A DNA stretch of 64,000 bases, from contig BRKX01000004.1 in NCBI GenBank assembly GCA_026008535.1, forward strand, positions 13,603,501-13,667,500, in the 5' to 3' direction. This document shows, piece after piece, positions 33,356 to 45,531 of this stretch; positions within the stretch are counted from its first letter, which is position 1; every line of letters starts with the position of its first letter. The position numbers were made by a program, and so were the translations under genes. The stretch comes from Perilla frutescens (taxonomy: Eukaryota; Streptophyta; Magnoliopsida; Lamiales; Lamiaceae). Below the pieces are notes generated by a model that was given only the letters and a program-made list of their open reading frames with translations, ran no database searches and was not told the origin of the DNA.

Positions 33356-33367
33356 GCTCTGATACCA
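33356..33367 (-). other. Primer binding site, LARD B
   Basis: Minus strand TGGTATCAGAGC, an exact initiator-Met tRNA site, three bases from the LTR. It lies in the longer conserved AGAGTTGCAxCCT stretch shared with LARD A. Confidence 0.9.
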
Positions 33368-36300
33368 TTCTGTAACGCCCCGATCCCGAGGATTTGGACG
33401 GGGATATTACTGGAATAATAGAAGGAAAAAGTTAACATAATTCAAAATTCAGGAGGTCCTTTGTAATGACCCAGTCCCAAAAGAAATAATAAATAAGGGT
33501 TGAGCTGTTACTCAAAAAGGAAGTGCTATTTAGAATAATCAAATGAAATGGCTTTAGAACAAGAATAGGTTATATTCCCCAAAAATTTGGGCAGCATAAC
33601 CTCTGTAACTGGAAGAAATCCACATCTTTCAATGTATCAAAGAAGTTAAATGATTCAATCAAGTCAAAAGAATGTCTATTCATAGGCCAATCAAATTAAA
33701 ACATAATCCAAGCATTAATAGATAGGATTCTGACTCTTCAAATAAACAAGACCAATCAATAGGTCAGAGACAAATAAACTATTTAATGTCCCATTCATAG
33801 GACAGAAACAATTAATCAAGATAAGACCCATTCATAAGTCAACAGAAAAATAAACAGAATCCAAGACTCAACCAAATATGACCAACTCATAGGTCGAAAA
33901 TTGTAATGAAACATGCTTGGATTTATGAAAATAAGTGTGACTTTATTTATCATGATTCAATAAAGAATACAATTCAGATAAGCCCCAAAATAAAATATAG
34001 CATGCAATCGTACTATGGGGAAACTGTATCAGAGTTTAAGCGGAAAAGTAATGGAGTAATATTGTATCACATAACAACATACTCATGAGTAATAATTTAA
34101 TCTGAACGTGACAGCAAGGCATGATCAACCCACAACAGTACATCGAGCCATCACCTCCAACATCTCAACCTGTGAAAAATATTTTGAAAAGATTTTGGGT
34201 GTGAGTACTAAGGCACTCAGTGAGTTGAATTTTTAACCCAATCTTTAATAAAAACTGTAACAAAATATCCAAAATATAAATACAGATAATGGAAAGCAAA
34301 ACGCGAAAGACCTTCCCATTTCTGCAAACCTTTACTTCTCTTTGGTACCTTGTAGCTCCTTCAGTCGTCTACTGCACTCTATGACATGTCGCTGATAGGA
34401 AAAGAGAGGGGTTACCTTGCTAATCCGAGAAGAGTATGCCAGGGATCACCTAGCATTGACCCTGAGTATACCAGGGGTTACTTAGCACTGACTCCTGTAG
34501 TGATGCCAGATCACGTGTATGTGCAGGGGTTACCTCACAGTGACACCTTTAGTGATTAACATCACAACTGCAAGAATCACAGTTTATGCCTATCCTCAAT
34601 TCTATGTTCTCTATAAAGTGCGTAATATGACATAAGCATAAGAACTATGTCATCTTCTTAATATAGCAACTATGATATCCTTTAGGTCCTCTACCAAACT
34701 TAGTTCAATTATGCTTCTTATCCCTTAAATGGGAATCATTCTTTAACTTGAGTATAATACTAAAAGCACAAGCAAAAAAGTACAACTCGTTATACACAAG
34801 TATAATCAATACACAATAAACATTTAAGATATATACTGTAACTTTAAACTATGACTTTTAAACTTTAAATATAAACTCTAACCTTAATCTATATACTATG
34901 AACTTTAAACTCTATCCTTAACTTTTAACCCACAGACTTTAATTATGACCAGGCATAATCAATTCGATTTAATTATGTCGAAGCATAATCTATATTCATT
35001 TAATTTGATAAATCATAATCCATATTCTCAATAATTATGATGAAGAATATGTTCTCAACTATGTTCTTAATAATTATAGCAAAGCATAATCTATGTTCTC
35101 AATAATTATGCAGCAGTATAATACTATGTTTTCATTAATTATATAACCTTATAATATTATTACTCTAGCAGAGACTTAAGCAAATAATTTTCAAATATTT
35201 TATTTGGATATTCTAACTATGACTATCACATTTATGAGTGAATAACTCAAATATAGATAGGTTTTGCAAATGAACCCACCTCGATTTGATCAACTCAGGT
35301 GATCAAACTTCTCGATACTCATCTGTCAGCTTCTCTGACTGGCTCAACAAATCCTACAAGGTCAAGCCTTATTTTAGGATTGTTGCTCTAATTTTCAGAA
35401 CTCGACTTTAATTTAATTGGAGTTTTTATTTACTTTAATTATATTTCAACTAAGAATGCGCGACTCTAGAGACCTCGTACAACTACAACACAGAAGGAAA
35501 TAAATTCCAAAATATCATTTTCGATTTAATGGGACCAAAAGATTAGACTGAAGTCACTTTCCATAACTTGTCATTTTAATCAATTTTACTCAGCTAACCT
35601 CGATTGCACTTTTCACTTACCCAAAAATTATGAAAATAATCAGACATGACCCTACATATATCTTTATTAAACTATATAATTTTCGAAATTTTCTGAAATC
35701 ACATGGTTTAGTTATTAAAATAATCACCTGATTAAAATAATCGATTTTAATCAAAACTTATCGGAAAATTACGAAACTTGGCAGCCCTATAGGAAATAAT
35801 TTTCAACCAACTTTACAGTAGAAAGTTTTTCGATTTGATGACCCAAAATGGACAAAATTGGGCCAAAACTGAAACTAATCGGCGCCCCTTTATTTTTTCA
35901 CATTTTTCGACATTTCCGTTGGTTTCCGGCCACCGGACGACAACGCACTCAACATATGAAATGAAGTATTATTTAAAATACACAACATATTAAATTTCAA
36001 TATAAAGGATGAGAAATGGACCTAAACGAGACATCTGAAGCAGCGGCGCGACGGCGCCACGACGATGGTGATTTTCGGCCATCAATGGCGGCGGCGGTGG
36101 CTCTTCGGCAGCCTTCCGGTGCTCGACAGCTGCTCCCGCAGTAGTATCCCCCAACAAAACTTAACCTGGGCCTGCATGCGCGGTTTACTCGGCTCAGGCC
36201 CGGGTTTCTCTCGTTCGTCAACACGAACGAGAGAGAATGAAAGAGAAGAGAGAGAATGAGTAATTACAAATGAGCTCTTCCCCTCCCCTATTTATAGGAA

Positions 36301-36663
36301 AAAGGGCTCTGGGACGGGTATAACTTTTTCAGATATAAAATACTAATAAAACATTTTCCGGATTGAACTAAAGTTACTTTATTCAATGTCGAGGTCAAAA
36401 TGACCTCAGACACAAAATCTAAAAATACCGGGAGACTCGTTGACTCGATTACTATTGAACATACCTAACTCAGTATGACGAGGAAGTCATCTGAAGAAAA
36501 ACGAAGAAAGATTCCCTTTCAAAAATTACTTTTACTATTCCTTTGACTGACAGATTTTGCTCCTGAGCGTTCGATTGACCTCAGATTGGCAATCCGTGAA
36601 CGCAAATGGATTCTTTGGGTCATTTCCTATAAGATAGGCTTAATAGAACAAGTCTCATATCAA

Positions 36664-38915
36664 TGAAGAGCTGACAAGTTTAAATTCTCTCATATTTTTG
36701 TATTTTTTTCTCGTTCTTTTGTCCTTTATTTTTTGTATTTTTTGAGTCGGAAAGAGCGAGAATGGGCAGAAGGAGGTAGGAGAATCACTTTTGGAGGGCA
36801 TTTTGATGCCAATGATGATACGATCCTGGATGGGGTGCCGATGATCGAGTTCGAGTTCTCGGAGAGACTAGCGCGAGTGGCAGCGCGAGTGTTGGCGCAA
36901 GTCAATCAGTCGCGCCAGAGACGTGTTTGGCTTTGGACTGAGCGCGAGTTACAGCGCGAGTGGTAGCGCGAGTGAACCGGTCGCACCCTCGATGTGTCCT
37001 GCACTGAGACTGGCATGAGCTACAGCGCGACAAGGGGCGCGAGTGGGCCCGAGTCGCGCCTATTTGGACTGTTGCGGATTTATCCGATTTCTATTTATTT
37101 ATTTCCTTTTTAGATTAGGATTTGACTTTTAGGGTTGTTTTATTTTGCCCACCTATATAAGGGCTTGCATTATTTTTTCATTAGACAACTTTTGGTACAT
37201 TAAATTTGAGAATTCTCTTTGGAGATTTTTATTGAACCGTGTGTCATGTTCATCCGACTTATCAAACAGCACATCACAACTGTTTGTGGCATCTTCGATT
37301 TTCATCCAATGTTCTTATTTCCAATCATAGCTTGGTTATAGGTTTCATATACCTATAGTTCGTCCGTGTTGAGAAGTTCGGGTCGAGGATTCCGTCTCTG
37401 GCAATCTGATACAAGTCCTGGGGTTCCAGAATCGCATCAAATAATACCAAGATGGGCAAAAACTTCTCAGTAGAAAGCTCTCTCTCGAGCCTGGCGGAAA
37501 TCACCCACCATTCCAGCAAAAGCTGAAGGAGAAGTTTGTGATCGTACCGACAACAAACCCAGAGTGGTTGAGAGGAGAAGGAGAGGAGACAGGGCATAAG
37601 GGAAATAATTGCCAACTATAGCAGGAGCAATGCACCCTAGCCACCGAAGGAAAGAAGAGCCGTGGAAGGCAAGTTTGAATCTTCCAGAAGGAGGATCGGC
37701 TCTACAAGGAAAGTTGCATGTCGGCGCTACTGGGGCATGGCGAGTACAAAATCCGCGACACATGATCTTCTAAATAAGGAAAGAATCTGCCAGATACGGA
37801 AAGTCTTAGGCATGGCGGTTGCGAATTGGGCTTAAGATCCCAGGGCCTGTCGGGGAGTTTACCTTGTGTTTTGTACTCATATATATATGTTTTTCATGGC
37901 AGAGGTCGAATACATTGAACAAGCAACACACTTTATCATTTTCTTTTACTTGTATTTTATTTTATGCATTCAGTCTCAGGCCTTATACCCGGAGACACTT
38001 AGGATTTCCAATTTATGTTCTTAAATCCAGTGTTAGTGTTGATTTCTTTTGGAGTTTAATATATGTATGTTTTTCGTTTATATTATGTTCTCTTTTATTT
38101 TTTTTTAATTATTATTATTGTTCTAAGTCTAGCATGAGCGGCTAGACACATTATTCCAGATTGAACAAAGATAAGAACTTAATAAACACATAAGAACCGT
38201 GAGGCTTATAGGCATAAACTGTGTGAATTTGGTTTCGTCGTGTAATCATTTTCTTTGTTGCATTAAAGTGGGCTAAGCTAGTTAATCGTGGTTGATCACT
38301 CGTTAATTAAAATTGTGTTCACTATCTCTATAAATGGTTAATGAATTGTAGCTGTGTATTGGTCATAAAGGGATGGGATACATCATGGGTACTGAGGGCA
38401 TCTGAGAGATCAGTGTCTAGGTAAATTTGGGTCTGTCTAGGGCATAATGCTGCTTTGTTGTTTACAATCATATGAGAGATTGGGGTTGGGTAACAAGTTA
38501 GGGTTTAGGGGATGAGAGATCACCTCTAAGCTAAACTGAAAGGATAGATTGGGTACGTTGAGAGAGATCCGGTACCTTAAACCAGATAATTAGATTCACA
38601 TAAGTAATCAGCATACCCATGATCGGTCAAGTGTTTGTTAAGTTCAAAATCTAAGTTCTAATCCAGAATACATTACTACTAATATTTTCCTTTCTTTATT
38701 TTATTTTATTTTGTTATTTTATTTTTCAGTATTTACTTTCCAAAGTACGGAGATCAGAACAACCCTTAAAACTTTTGGAAACGTGACATTGGAAGATAGG
38801 ATTCACAGCTCCTCGTGGGATCGACCCTTACTCTCGTTGCTAAATATGCCTTGGAGTGGGCATAAGGATAAGTCTCTCTTGAGATTTATTCTGACCGTGA
38901 AAAGACCGCGCGTGA
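36664..38915 (+). mobile_element. Athila-type solo LTR
   Basis: About 2.25 kb, absent from the same place in the other LARD B LTR (31055-31062). It ends with TCGTGGGATCGACCC, a GTGGGCATAAGGATAAGTC segment and GACCGCGCGTGA, very close to the GACCGCGCGTCA end of the Athila element at 51782. A TATATAA box at 37154-37160 gives plus orientation. Repeated AGCGCGAGTGG words at 36870-36970. No clear target duplication. The antisense frames at 37325-37763 resemble no known protein. Confidence 0.7.
37154..37160 (+). promoter_or_regulatory. TATA box of the Athila-type solo LTR
   Basis: TATATAA in CACCTATATAAGGGC. Confidence 0.6.
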
Positions 38916-39174
38916 GGAGGATTTCATAAAATTTTCAAATCATGAACGCATGCATAAATTACTATTCACAAGTTTTTCCTTTATCATTTTCAATTTCGGG
39001 ACTCCTGCACAGGTCAGATTAAAATTATGAAAGCATCAGCAGCTTCCTTTAAGTTGTTACGTTCCAGAAAAAACCAATATTGACTATCTTCTGGCGGTAA
39101 ATGCAATATCTCATCATCGATTTTCACATAAAATACACAAAAAGTCACGACTTACATCTGTTTTACTTTATTTT

Positions 39175-41642
39175 TGTAGCCCTCCGAACCCGGGAGAAGG
39201 GTAAGGGACTGGTGCGCTACTTGGGGGAAGGGGTTGTTGAACAGAAGAAATCAAAGAAATACGGTTAGTGCCCCAAAAATTTAGGCAGCATAACCTCTAT
39301 AAATGGTTCAATCCACGCTTTTAAAGCGTATGAAATGACTCAAACCAGATACCGTGACTCTTAGGATGAACCCAAGAAAGAATAACAAATGCAAACTTTA
39401 ATGTAAATAATAACAGTTCAAAGGTTAACTGTTAATAGGTTAGGCATGAAAAAGCCCAGACTGATGTCTGTCCGAATACATGAAGTAAAGAGATGCTAGA
39501 CTTTTGCCGTGATATGGAAAGTAGTGTAAAGCCAGGATTGTGCCTGTCTGAATAAGGAAAGTAAATAAATGTCAGGCTTTTACCTGTTAGGAATGGAAAG
39601 TAAACGGGATTCGGAGAACCGAACACTCCGTAACAATAAAGAAAATGGGATTTGGAGAACCGAACAATCCATAACAGTAAAGAAAATGGGATTCGGAGAA
39701 CCAAACACTCCATAACAGTAAAGAAAATGGGATTCGGAAAACCGAACACTCCGTAGCAGTAAAGAAAATGGGATTTGGAGAACCGAACACTCCATAAAGA
39801 AAACGGGATTCGGAGAACTGATCACTCCGTCACATTAATCAGAGTAAATGAAAAAGAATGCAGTGCATTTATTCAGACTCAAAAGGAAGCATGTTCTCAG
39901 TTAGACTCCATAGCGGAAAAGGAAACAGAAGCATCAAATGATAGCCCTTCAGCCTTAGCACAGCCGTCCACCATTTCGCAACTCATCCTGAAAATATTTG
40001 AAAAGTTTTTTGGCGTGAGTACTAATGCACTCAGTGGGTACTTTTGAGAAAAACCTTCACAATCATTTTATAAAACAGAATATCCAATCATATTTTAAGC
40101 ATATCATGGAAAGCTTTTAAAACTAAAGATTTGTGAATTCCATGTATACTAAATCATTTTAGTTCCATCATTGCACGCCACTCTCCCCTATAACGCTTAC
40201 GGTGAGTCGGTTCGTGTACACAACCCGGTTGCTTAAGGTTGGACACTGCCATGTTTGCTTGGGTCTCAATATCGTGAACTATTGTAGTTTCATCACTAAA
40301 ACAGTAGTAAGACTTACATGAGTCAGGAGAGCATATTAAATACAGTCATGAGTTGGATATTCAATCACATTCATTTTATAAATATCAGGGCTTAATAACC
40401 CGAAACATAATTTATATAATAAAAACCCACCTGATAATTAGATCTGGAACAACTAGATCTAGATTCTGGTTCTGGTCTCATTTAGAAGTCTCCTTCTTCT
40501 GAGCCTACAAGATTATCCGGCAACTTAATTTTGATAAAAGACTACCATTAGGTAAAAATCTAACCTTTCTTAGCTATGAAGTAAATATTATAATATCTAC
40601 TATCTTAATACGCAGTACCCAGATCATCAAAATATTTTGACTCTTAAGGGAACTTTACTCAGGGCATTTTTATAAAGAAAAACCCTTTTGGAAATTTTGG
40701 CATACGGGGTGGTTAAACTCATATCCTAAAATTAACTCGGTACAAATAAATTCATACCGCAAGATCTGCCCATTGGAAAAATATGAAACTTTAAATAAAA
40801 ATACTATATTTTGACACGGAACAACTTTTGAGCTTAAAAACACGATAGGGCTATCCATAAAGGATAGATCTGGAAAAGATTACACTTTAATATTCAGATA
40901 CCCAAAATGTACCTGAAATTAAAAAGTGACAATATGGAAAATGTATATAAATATACATAGAACATAAAACCCTAAAGACACTTTTTGATCCGACAACCTA
41001 AAAGAGTCACTGATTTGAGAGGGTGGTGGCGACTTTTGGCAGTGGTCACGACGGTTTTCCATTGTGATCGTCCGTTGTGTCATCATTTCAATCATATATT
41101 TGTGATCTACACTTTGACACCTTCAAAATGACTATTTCAGAATTGAAATAGGAAACTAGACACGTACCTTCTCTAGAAGCTGCTCGGCGTTTTGATTTTG
41201 AAAATGAATGAAAAATGAAACCTTAACCTCTTATTTATAGAAGAAAAATAAATAGGATAATAACGAATAAAAGAAAGAGGATAATGATGGAATATGATAA
41301 TGATGGAAAAAGAATAGGATAATTACGAATAGGATAATATTTTGAAAAAGAAATTGGATAATGATGGATGTGCCCTTTTTATTTAAAGTTGTGCCTAGAC
41401 TTCATTTGAACTCGAATTTGAAAAATTCAAAGTTTGGCACTATCGTTGGAACGTTTTCTATCAACCCGAGAAAAATATCAGAACATATTTTTAAAGCAAT
41501 TTTTGACCAAATTAGATTTAACAGATTTCCGTGGCTGCGATTTTCCTTTATTTGAATCCTTTAAGGACCCAACTTATTTTCTAACTTATGAGAGGGTAAC
41601 ATAATTTGAATAAAACCTTCTAAAATATTTCAGGGTATTACA
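39175..41642 (-). repeat. LARD A 3' LTR
   Basis: It starts TGTAGCCCTCCGAACCCGGG (a changed form of TGTAACGCCCCGATCCCGGG) and ends CAGGGTATTACA. Six minisatellite units lie at 39606-39841, the TGAGT/ACTCA block at about 40013-40036 and a minus TATA at 41232-41239. Confidence 0.92.
39606..39841. repeat. LTR minisatellite, 6 units
   Basis: Six tandem units of 35-41 bases on GGGATTCGGAGAACCGAACA; the fifth lacks AACAGT and is shorter. Antisense frames over it (39432-39825) are artefacts. Confidence 0.92.
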
Positions 41643-41689
41643 TTCTACCCTCCTTAATAAAAATTTCATCTCAAAATTTGCGCACTTTT

Positions 41690-42060
41690 ATAGGGTAAAA
41701 CAGGGTACAACTCCTTGATTCTGCTTTCGAGTTCCTAGGTAGCTTCCTCTCTCCCATGGTTATTCCATAGGACTTTCACTAGTGATATTTGTTTGTTCCA
41801 TAATTCTTGGACCCTTCGGTCAAGAATAGCCTCTGGTCTTTTTTCATAAGAAAAATCCCGGTTTAGGACTATCTCCTCATACATTATAAAGTGTTTAGGA
41901 TCAAACACGTACTTTCTCAACATTGAGACATCAATCATGGTATGAACCTTAGCTAGAATCAGCAATATGACTAGTTTATAAGCTACCTCATCATTCCTAG
42001 CTAAAACACTATTTATCTCGAGTCGTAAAACTTACTAAGACGTATACTCTGCCTTGGTCA
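41690..42060 (-). pseudogene. Remnant of integrase C-terminus and chromodomain, LARD A
   Basis: The minus strand at 41965-41735 reads VSMLRKYVFDPKHFIMYEEI, then VLNRDFSYEKRPEAILDRRV and LVKVLWNNHGREEAT. This is the end of a chromovirus integrase followed by the chromodomain, in the order and wording typical of Tekay/Del. Upstream, DEVAYKL continues the same domain in another frame. Only the last tenth of pol remains, so a deletion between leader and the end of pol made this element. It is clearer than the LARD B remnant. Confidence 0.85.
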
Positions 42061-42145
42061 ACTTTAACTTGATGCGCATAACTCTTCATACGTTCTTCTC
42101 TGCATCTTTCTTCGAATATTATTTAGCATCATCCTTTGAGTCAGG

Positions 42146-42148
<3 letters not shown>

Positions 42149-42177
<29 letters not shown>
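42149..42177. repeat. (AG)14 microsatellite
   Basis: Uninterrupted AG repeat inside LARD A. Confidence 0.95.
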
Positions 42178-42180
<3 letters not shown>

Positions 42181-43016
42181 GATATTGATCCACTTCAATC
42201 AAAGCATATTATTTTGATCATTGTATACGTCACCTCAAACTTAAGACATCCACTCTCGAACTTGTCCTTGCTTCTCAATCAGAAACATATAGAGGCAGGT
42301 ATAACGAGACCGGATCTATCATTCACGATTCTTCATAAACATTCGAAATTCTCCCAACATGCTCCTCAAATGTGCATATACACGCGAACGACATTTTCTA
42401 GAAATCCATATAACTCAAGCCATCTAAAAGAATATACTTATCCATTCTAAGTTCTTTATATGTTCAAGACTAAAAGGCACTACATAATCATTCCCACTTT
42501 CTTAGTCAATCGGTTCTTTATAATCATTCATTAGATTCTTGATTAAACGGAATCCAGATGTCCCAGACATCCCACTAAAACCATAGGCGAACCACGGCCT
42601 TGCCGTGAACCCTCTTTCATGTAGGATTCAATCCAAACATGACATAACACATTCTTTTGAAATTTCACATCATAACAGATTAACACATTTCAGTGGAACC
42701 AATCCATGTGGGCTCATAATCTTGAACGTGGAAAAACACTTAATCAACCTATGTTCCACAAGAAACTTAACAATTATCAACTTAAAATCCAATCTATGAG
42801 AATAAATCAATGTGGAGAATGGTCCTTATCCACATTTCTTTTTTAAAATGAATAAATATCATTAAATCTTAAAAACATTTTAACTCACGTAACTTTCTTT
42901 TTGAACCAGATGAGTGCGGTGCAGACAACGTGCTAGGTTATCAGACAATCAATTAAAAGACTACACTGAGAACTAGACTCAGTCAACAATATGACAGGCC
43001 TGCAGAGTTGCAGCCT

Positions 43017-43028
43017 GCTCTGATACCA
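43017..43028 (-). other. Primer binding site, LARD A
   Basis: Minus strand TGGTATCAGAGC, exact initiator-Met tRNA site, three bases from the LTR. Confidence 0.9.
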
Positions 43029-43031
43029 CAC

Positions 43032-45531
43032 TTTAGCGCCCCGATCCCGGGAGAAGGGTAAGGGACTAGTGTGCTACTTGGGGGAAGGAGGAAAGGGAAG
43101 TGGTTGTTGCACAGAAGAAATCAAAGAAATAGGGTTAGTGCCCCAAAAATTTAGGCAGCATAACCTCTATAAATGGATCAATCCACGCTTTTAAAGCGTA
43201 TGAAATGACTCAAACCAGATACCATGACTCTTAGGATGAACCCAAGAAAGAATAACAAAGACAAACTTCAATGTAAATAATAACAGTTCAAAGGTTAACT
43301 GTTAATAGGTTAGACATGAAAAAGGCCAGATCGATGTCTGTCCAAATACATGAAGTAAAGAGTTGCCAGACTTTCGTCTGTCATGAAAGCAATATAAAGC
43401 CAGGCTTTTGCCTTGACATGGAAAGTAATGTAAAGCCAGGCTTGTGCCTATCTGAATAAGAAAAGTAAATAAATGCCAGGCTTTTGCTAGTTAGGAATGG
43501 AAATTAAACGGAATTCGGAGAACCGAACACTCCGTAACAATAAAGAAAATGGGATTTGGAGAACCGAACACTCCATAATAGTAAAGAAAATGGGATTTGG
43601 AGAACCAAGCACTCCATAACAGTAAAGAAAACGGGATTTGGAGAACCGAACACTACGTAGCAGTAAAGAAAATGGCATTCGGAGAACAGAGCACTCCATA
43701 AAGAAAACAGGATTCAGAGAACCGAACACTCCGTAAAAGTAATCAGAGTAAGTGGAAAAGAACGTAGTGTATTTATTCAGACTCAAAAGGAAGCATGTTC
43801 TTAGTTAGACTTCATAGCGGAAAAGGAAACATATACATCAAATGATAGTCCTTCAGCCTTAGCACAGCCGACCACCATTCCGCAGGTCATCCTGAAACTA
43901 TTTGAAAAGTTTTTTGGGCGTGAGTACTAATGCACTCAGTGGGTACTTTTGAGAAAAATATTCACAATCATTTTATAAAACAGAATATCCAATCATATTT
44001 TAAGCATACCATGGAAAGCTTTTAAAACTAAAAATTTCTGAATTCCATGTATACTAAATCATTTTGGTTCCATCATTGCGCGCCACTCTCCCCTATAACG
44101 CTTACAGTGAGTCGGTTCATGTACACAACCCGGTTGCTTAAGGTTGAACACTGCCCTGTTTGCTTGGGGCTCGATATCGTGAACCATTGTAGTTTCGTCA
44201 CCAAAACAGTAGTAAGACTTACATGAGTCAGGAAAGCACATTAAATACAGTCATGAGTTGGATATTCGGTCACATTCATTTTATAAATATCAGGGCTTAA
44301 TAACCCAAACCATATTTTATATAATACAAACCCACCTGGTAATCAGATTTGGAACAGCTAGATCTAGATTTTGGTTTTGGTCTCATCCAGAAATCTCTTT
44401 CTTCTGAGCCTACAAGATTATCCGGCAACTTAATTTCGATAAAAGACTACCATTAGGTCAAAATCTAACTTTTCTTAGCTATGCAGTAAATATTATAATA
44501 TCTACTATCTTAATACGCAGTACCCGGGTCATCAAAATATTTTGACTCTTAAGGGAACTTTACTCAGGGCATTTTTATAAAGAAAAATCCTTTTGGAAGT
44601 TTTAGCACACGGGGTGGTCAAACCCATATCCTATAATTAACTCGGTACAAATAAATTCATACCGCAAGATCTGCGCATTGGAAAAATATGAAACTTTAAA
44701 GAAAAATACTATATTTTGAGACGGAATAACTTTAGAGCTTAAAAACACGATAGGGCTATCCATGAAGGATAGATCTGGAAAAGACTACACATTAATATTC
44801 GGATACCCAAAATGTACCCGAAATTAAAAAGTCAAAACATGGAAAATGTATATAAATATAAATAGATCATAAAACCCTAAAGACACTTTTTGATCCAGCG
44901 ACCTGAAAGAGTCACCGATTTGAGAGGGTGGTGGCGACTTTTGGCGGTGGTCACGACGGTTTTCCATCGTGATCGTCCGTCGTGTCATCATTTCAATCAC
45001 ATATTTGTGATCTACGCGTTGACACCTTCAAAATGACTATTTCAAAATTGAAATAGGAAACTAGAGATGTACCTTCTCTAGAAGCTGCTCGGCGTTTCGA
45101 TTTTGAAAATGAATAAAAAATGAAACCTTAACCTCCTATTTATAGAAGAAAAATAAATAGGATAATAACGAATAAAAGAAAGAGGATAATGATGGAAAAA
45201 GAATAGGATAAGTCCGAATATGATAATATTTTGAAAAAGAAATTGGATAATGACGGATGTGCCATTTTTATTTAAAGTTGTGCCCAGAGTTCATTTGAAC
45301 TCGAAATTGAAAAATTCAAAGTTTGGCACTATCCTTGGAATGTTTTCTATCAACCCGAGAAAAATATCAGAACATATTTTTAAGGCAATTTTTGACCAAA
45401 TTAGATTTAACAAATTTCCCTAGCTTCGATTTTCTTTTATTTGAATCCTTTAACGACCCAACTTATTTTCTAACTTACCAGAGGGTAACATAAGTTGAAT
45501 AAAACCTTCTAAAATATTTCAGGCTATTACA
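43032..45531 (-). repeat. LARD A 5' LTR
   Basis: 2500 bases, start changed to TTTAGCGCCCCGATCCCGGG, ending CAGGCTATTACA. Six minisatellite units lie at 43510-43748, the TGAGT/ACTCA block at about 43919-43942 and a minus TATA at 45137-45144. Confidence 0.92.
43510..43748. repeat. LTR minisatellite, 6 units
   Basis: Same unit order as the array at 39606, including the shortened fifth unit, as expected for two LTRs of one element. Confidence 0.92.

Larger units (their letters stand above)
31396..33370 (-). mobile_element. LARD B internal region
   Basis: Between the two LTRs. Reading minus it begins at the primer site GCTCTGATACCA (plus 33356-33367) and ends at a purine tract, AAGGAGTGTAGTC, beside the 3' LTR. 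Apart from the integrase remnant at 31400-31830 I see no reading frame of note; 31831-33355 is pyrimidine-rich on the plus strand, with repeated CTTTGG, TCTTGG and TTAGTC words, and looks like worn pol sequence. Confidence 0.75.
41643..43031 (-). mobile_element. LARD A internal region
   Basis: Purine tract at 41643-41656 (plus strand TTCTACCCTCCTTA), integrase remnant to about 42060, an (AG)n repeat at 42149-42177, then AT-rich sequence with no convincing gene, and the primer site at 43017-43028. The reading frames at 42136 and 42605 have no recognisable motif. Confidence 0.8.
39175..45531 (-). mobile_element. LARD A: complete non-autonomous LTR element
   Basis: 6.36 kb inserted in the LARD B LTR, with exact target duplication ATTTT (39170-39174 and 45532-45536). 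LTRs are 39175-41642 (2468 bases) and 43032-45531 (2500 bases). The 1.39 kb interior has a Met-tRNA primer site, a purine tract (TAAGGAGGGTAGAA on minus) and a remnant of integrase/chromodomain, but no other protein. By structure it needs another element's enzymes to move. Confidence 0.92.

Noticed and set aside
27836..33500. TGTAATGACCC at 27836 and 33470 as the start of the LARD B LTR
   Set aside because: About 49 bases before it are shared by both copies, and the primer site lies next to TGTAACGCCCC at 33371, so the LTR starts there.
35997..36259. Short GC-rich frames on both strands as a host gene
   Set aside because: The same GGC-rich part is in the other LARD B LTR at 30385-30757 and reads differently; it is LTR sequence.
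37325..37763. Two antisense frames (96 and 98 codons) as a captured gene in the solo LTR
   Set aside because: No recognisable motif, they overlap each other and lie in the transcribed part of an LTR on the opposite strand.
36664..38915. A 5-bp target duplication for the Athila-type solo LTR
   Set aside because: The bases at the two borders (ATCAA, GGAGG) do not match and the best alternative needs mismatches; left as not found.
25795..43748. CRISPR-like array
   Set aside because: Units are contiguous with no unique spacers, they lie in plant LTRs and they match LTR to LTR.
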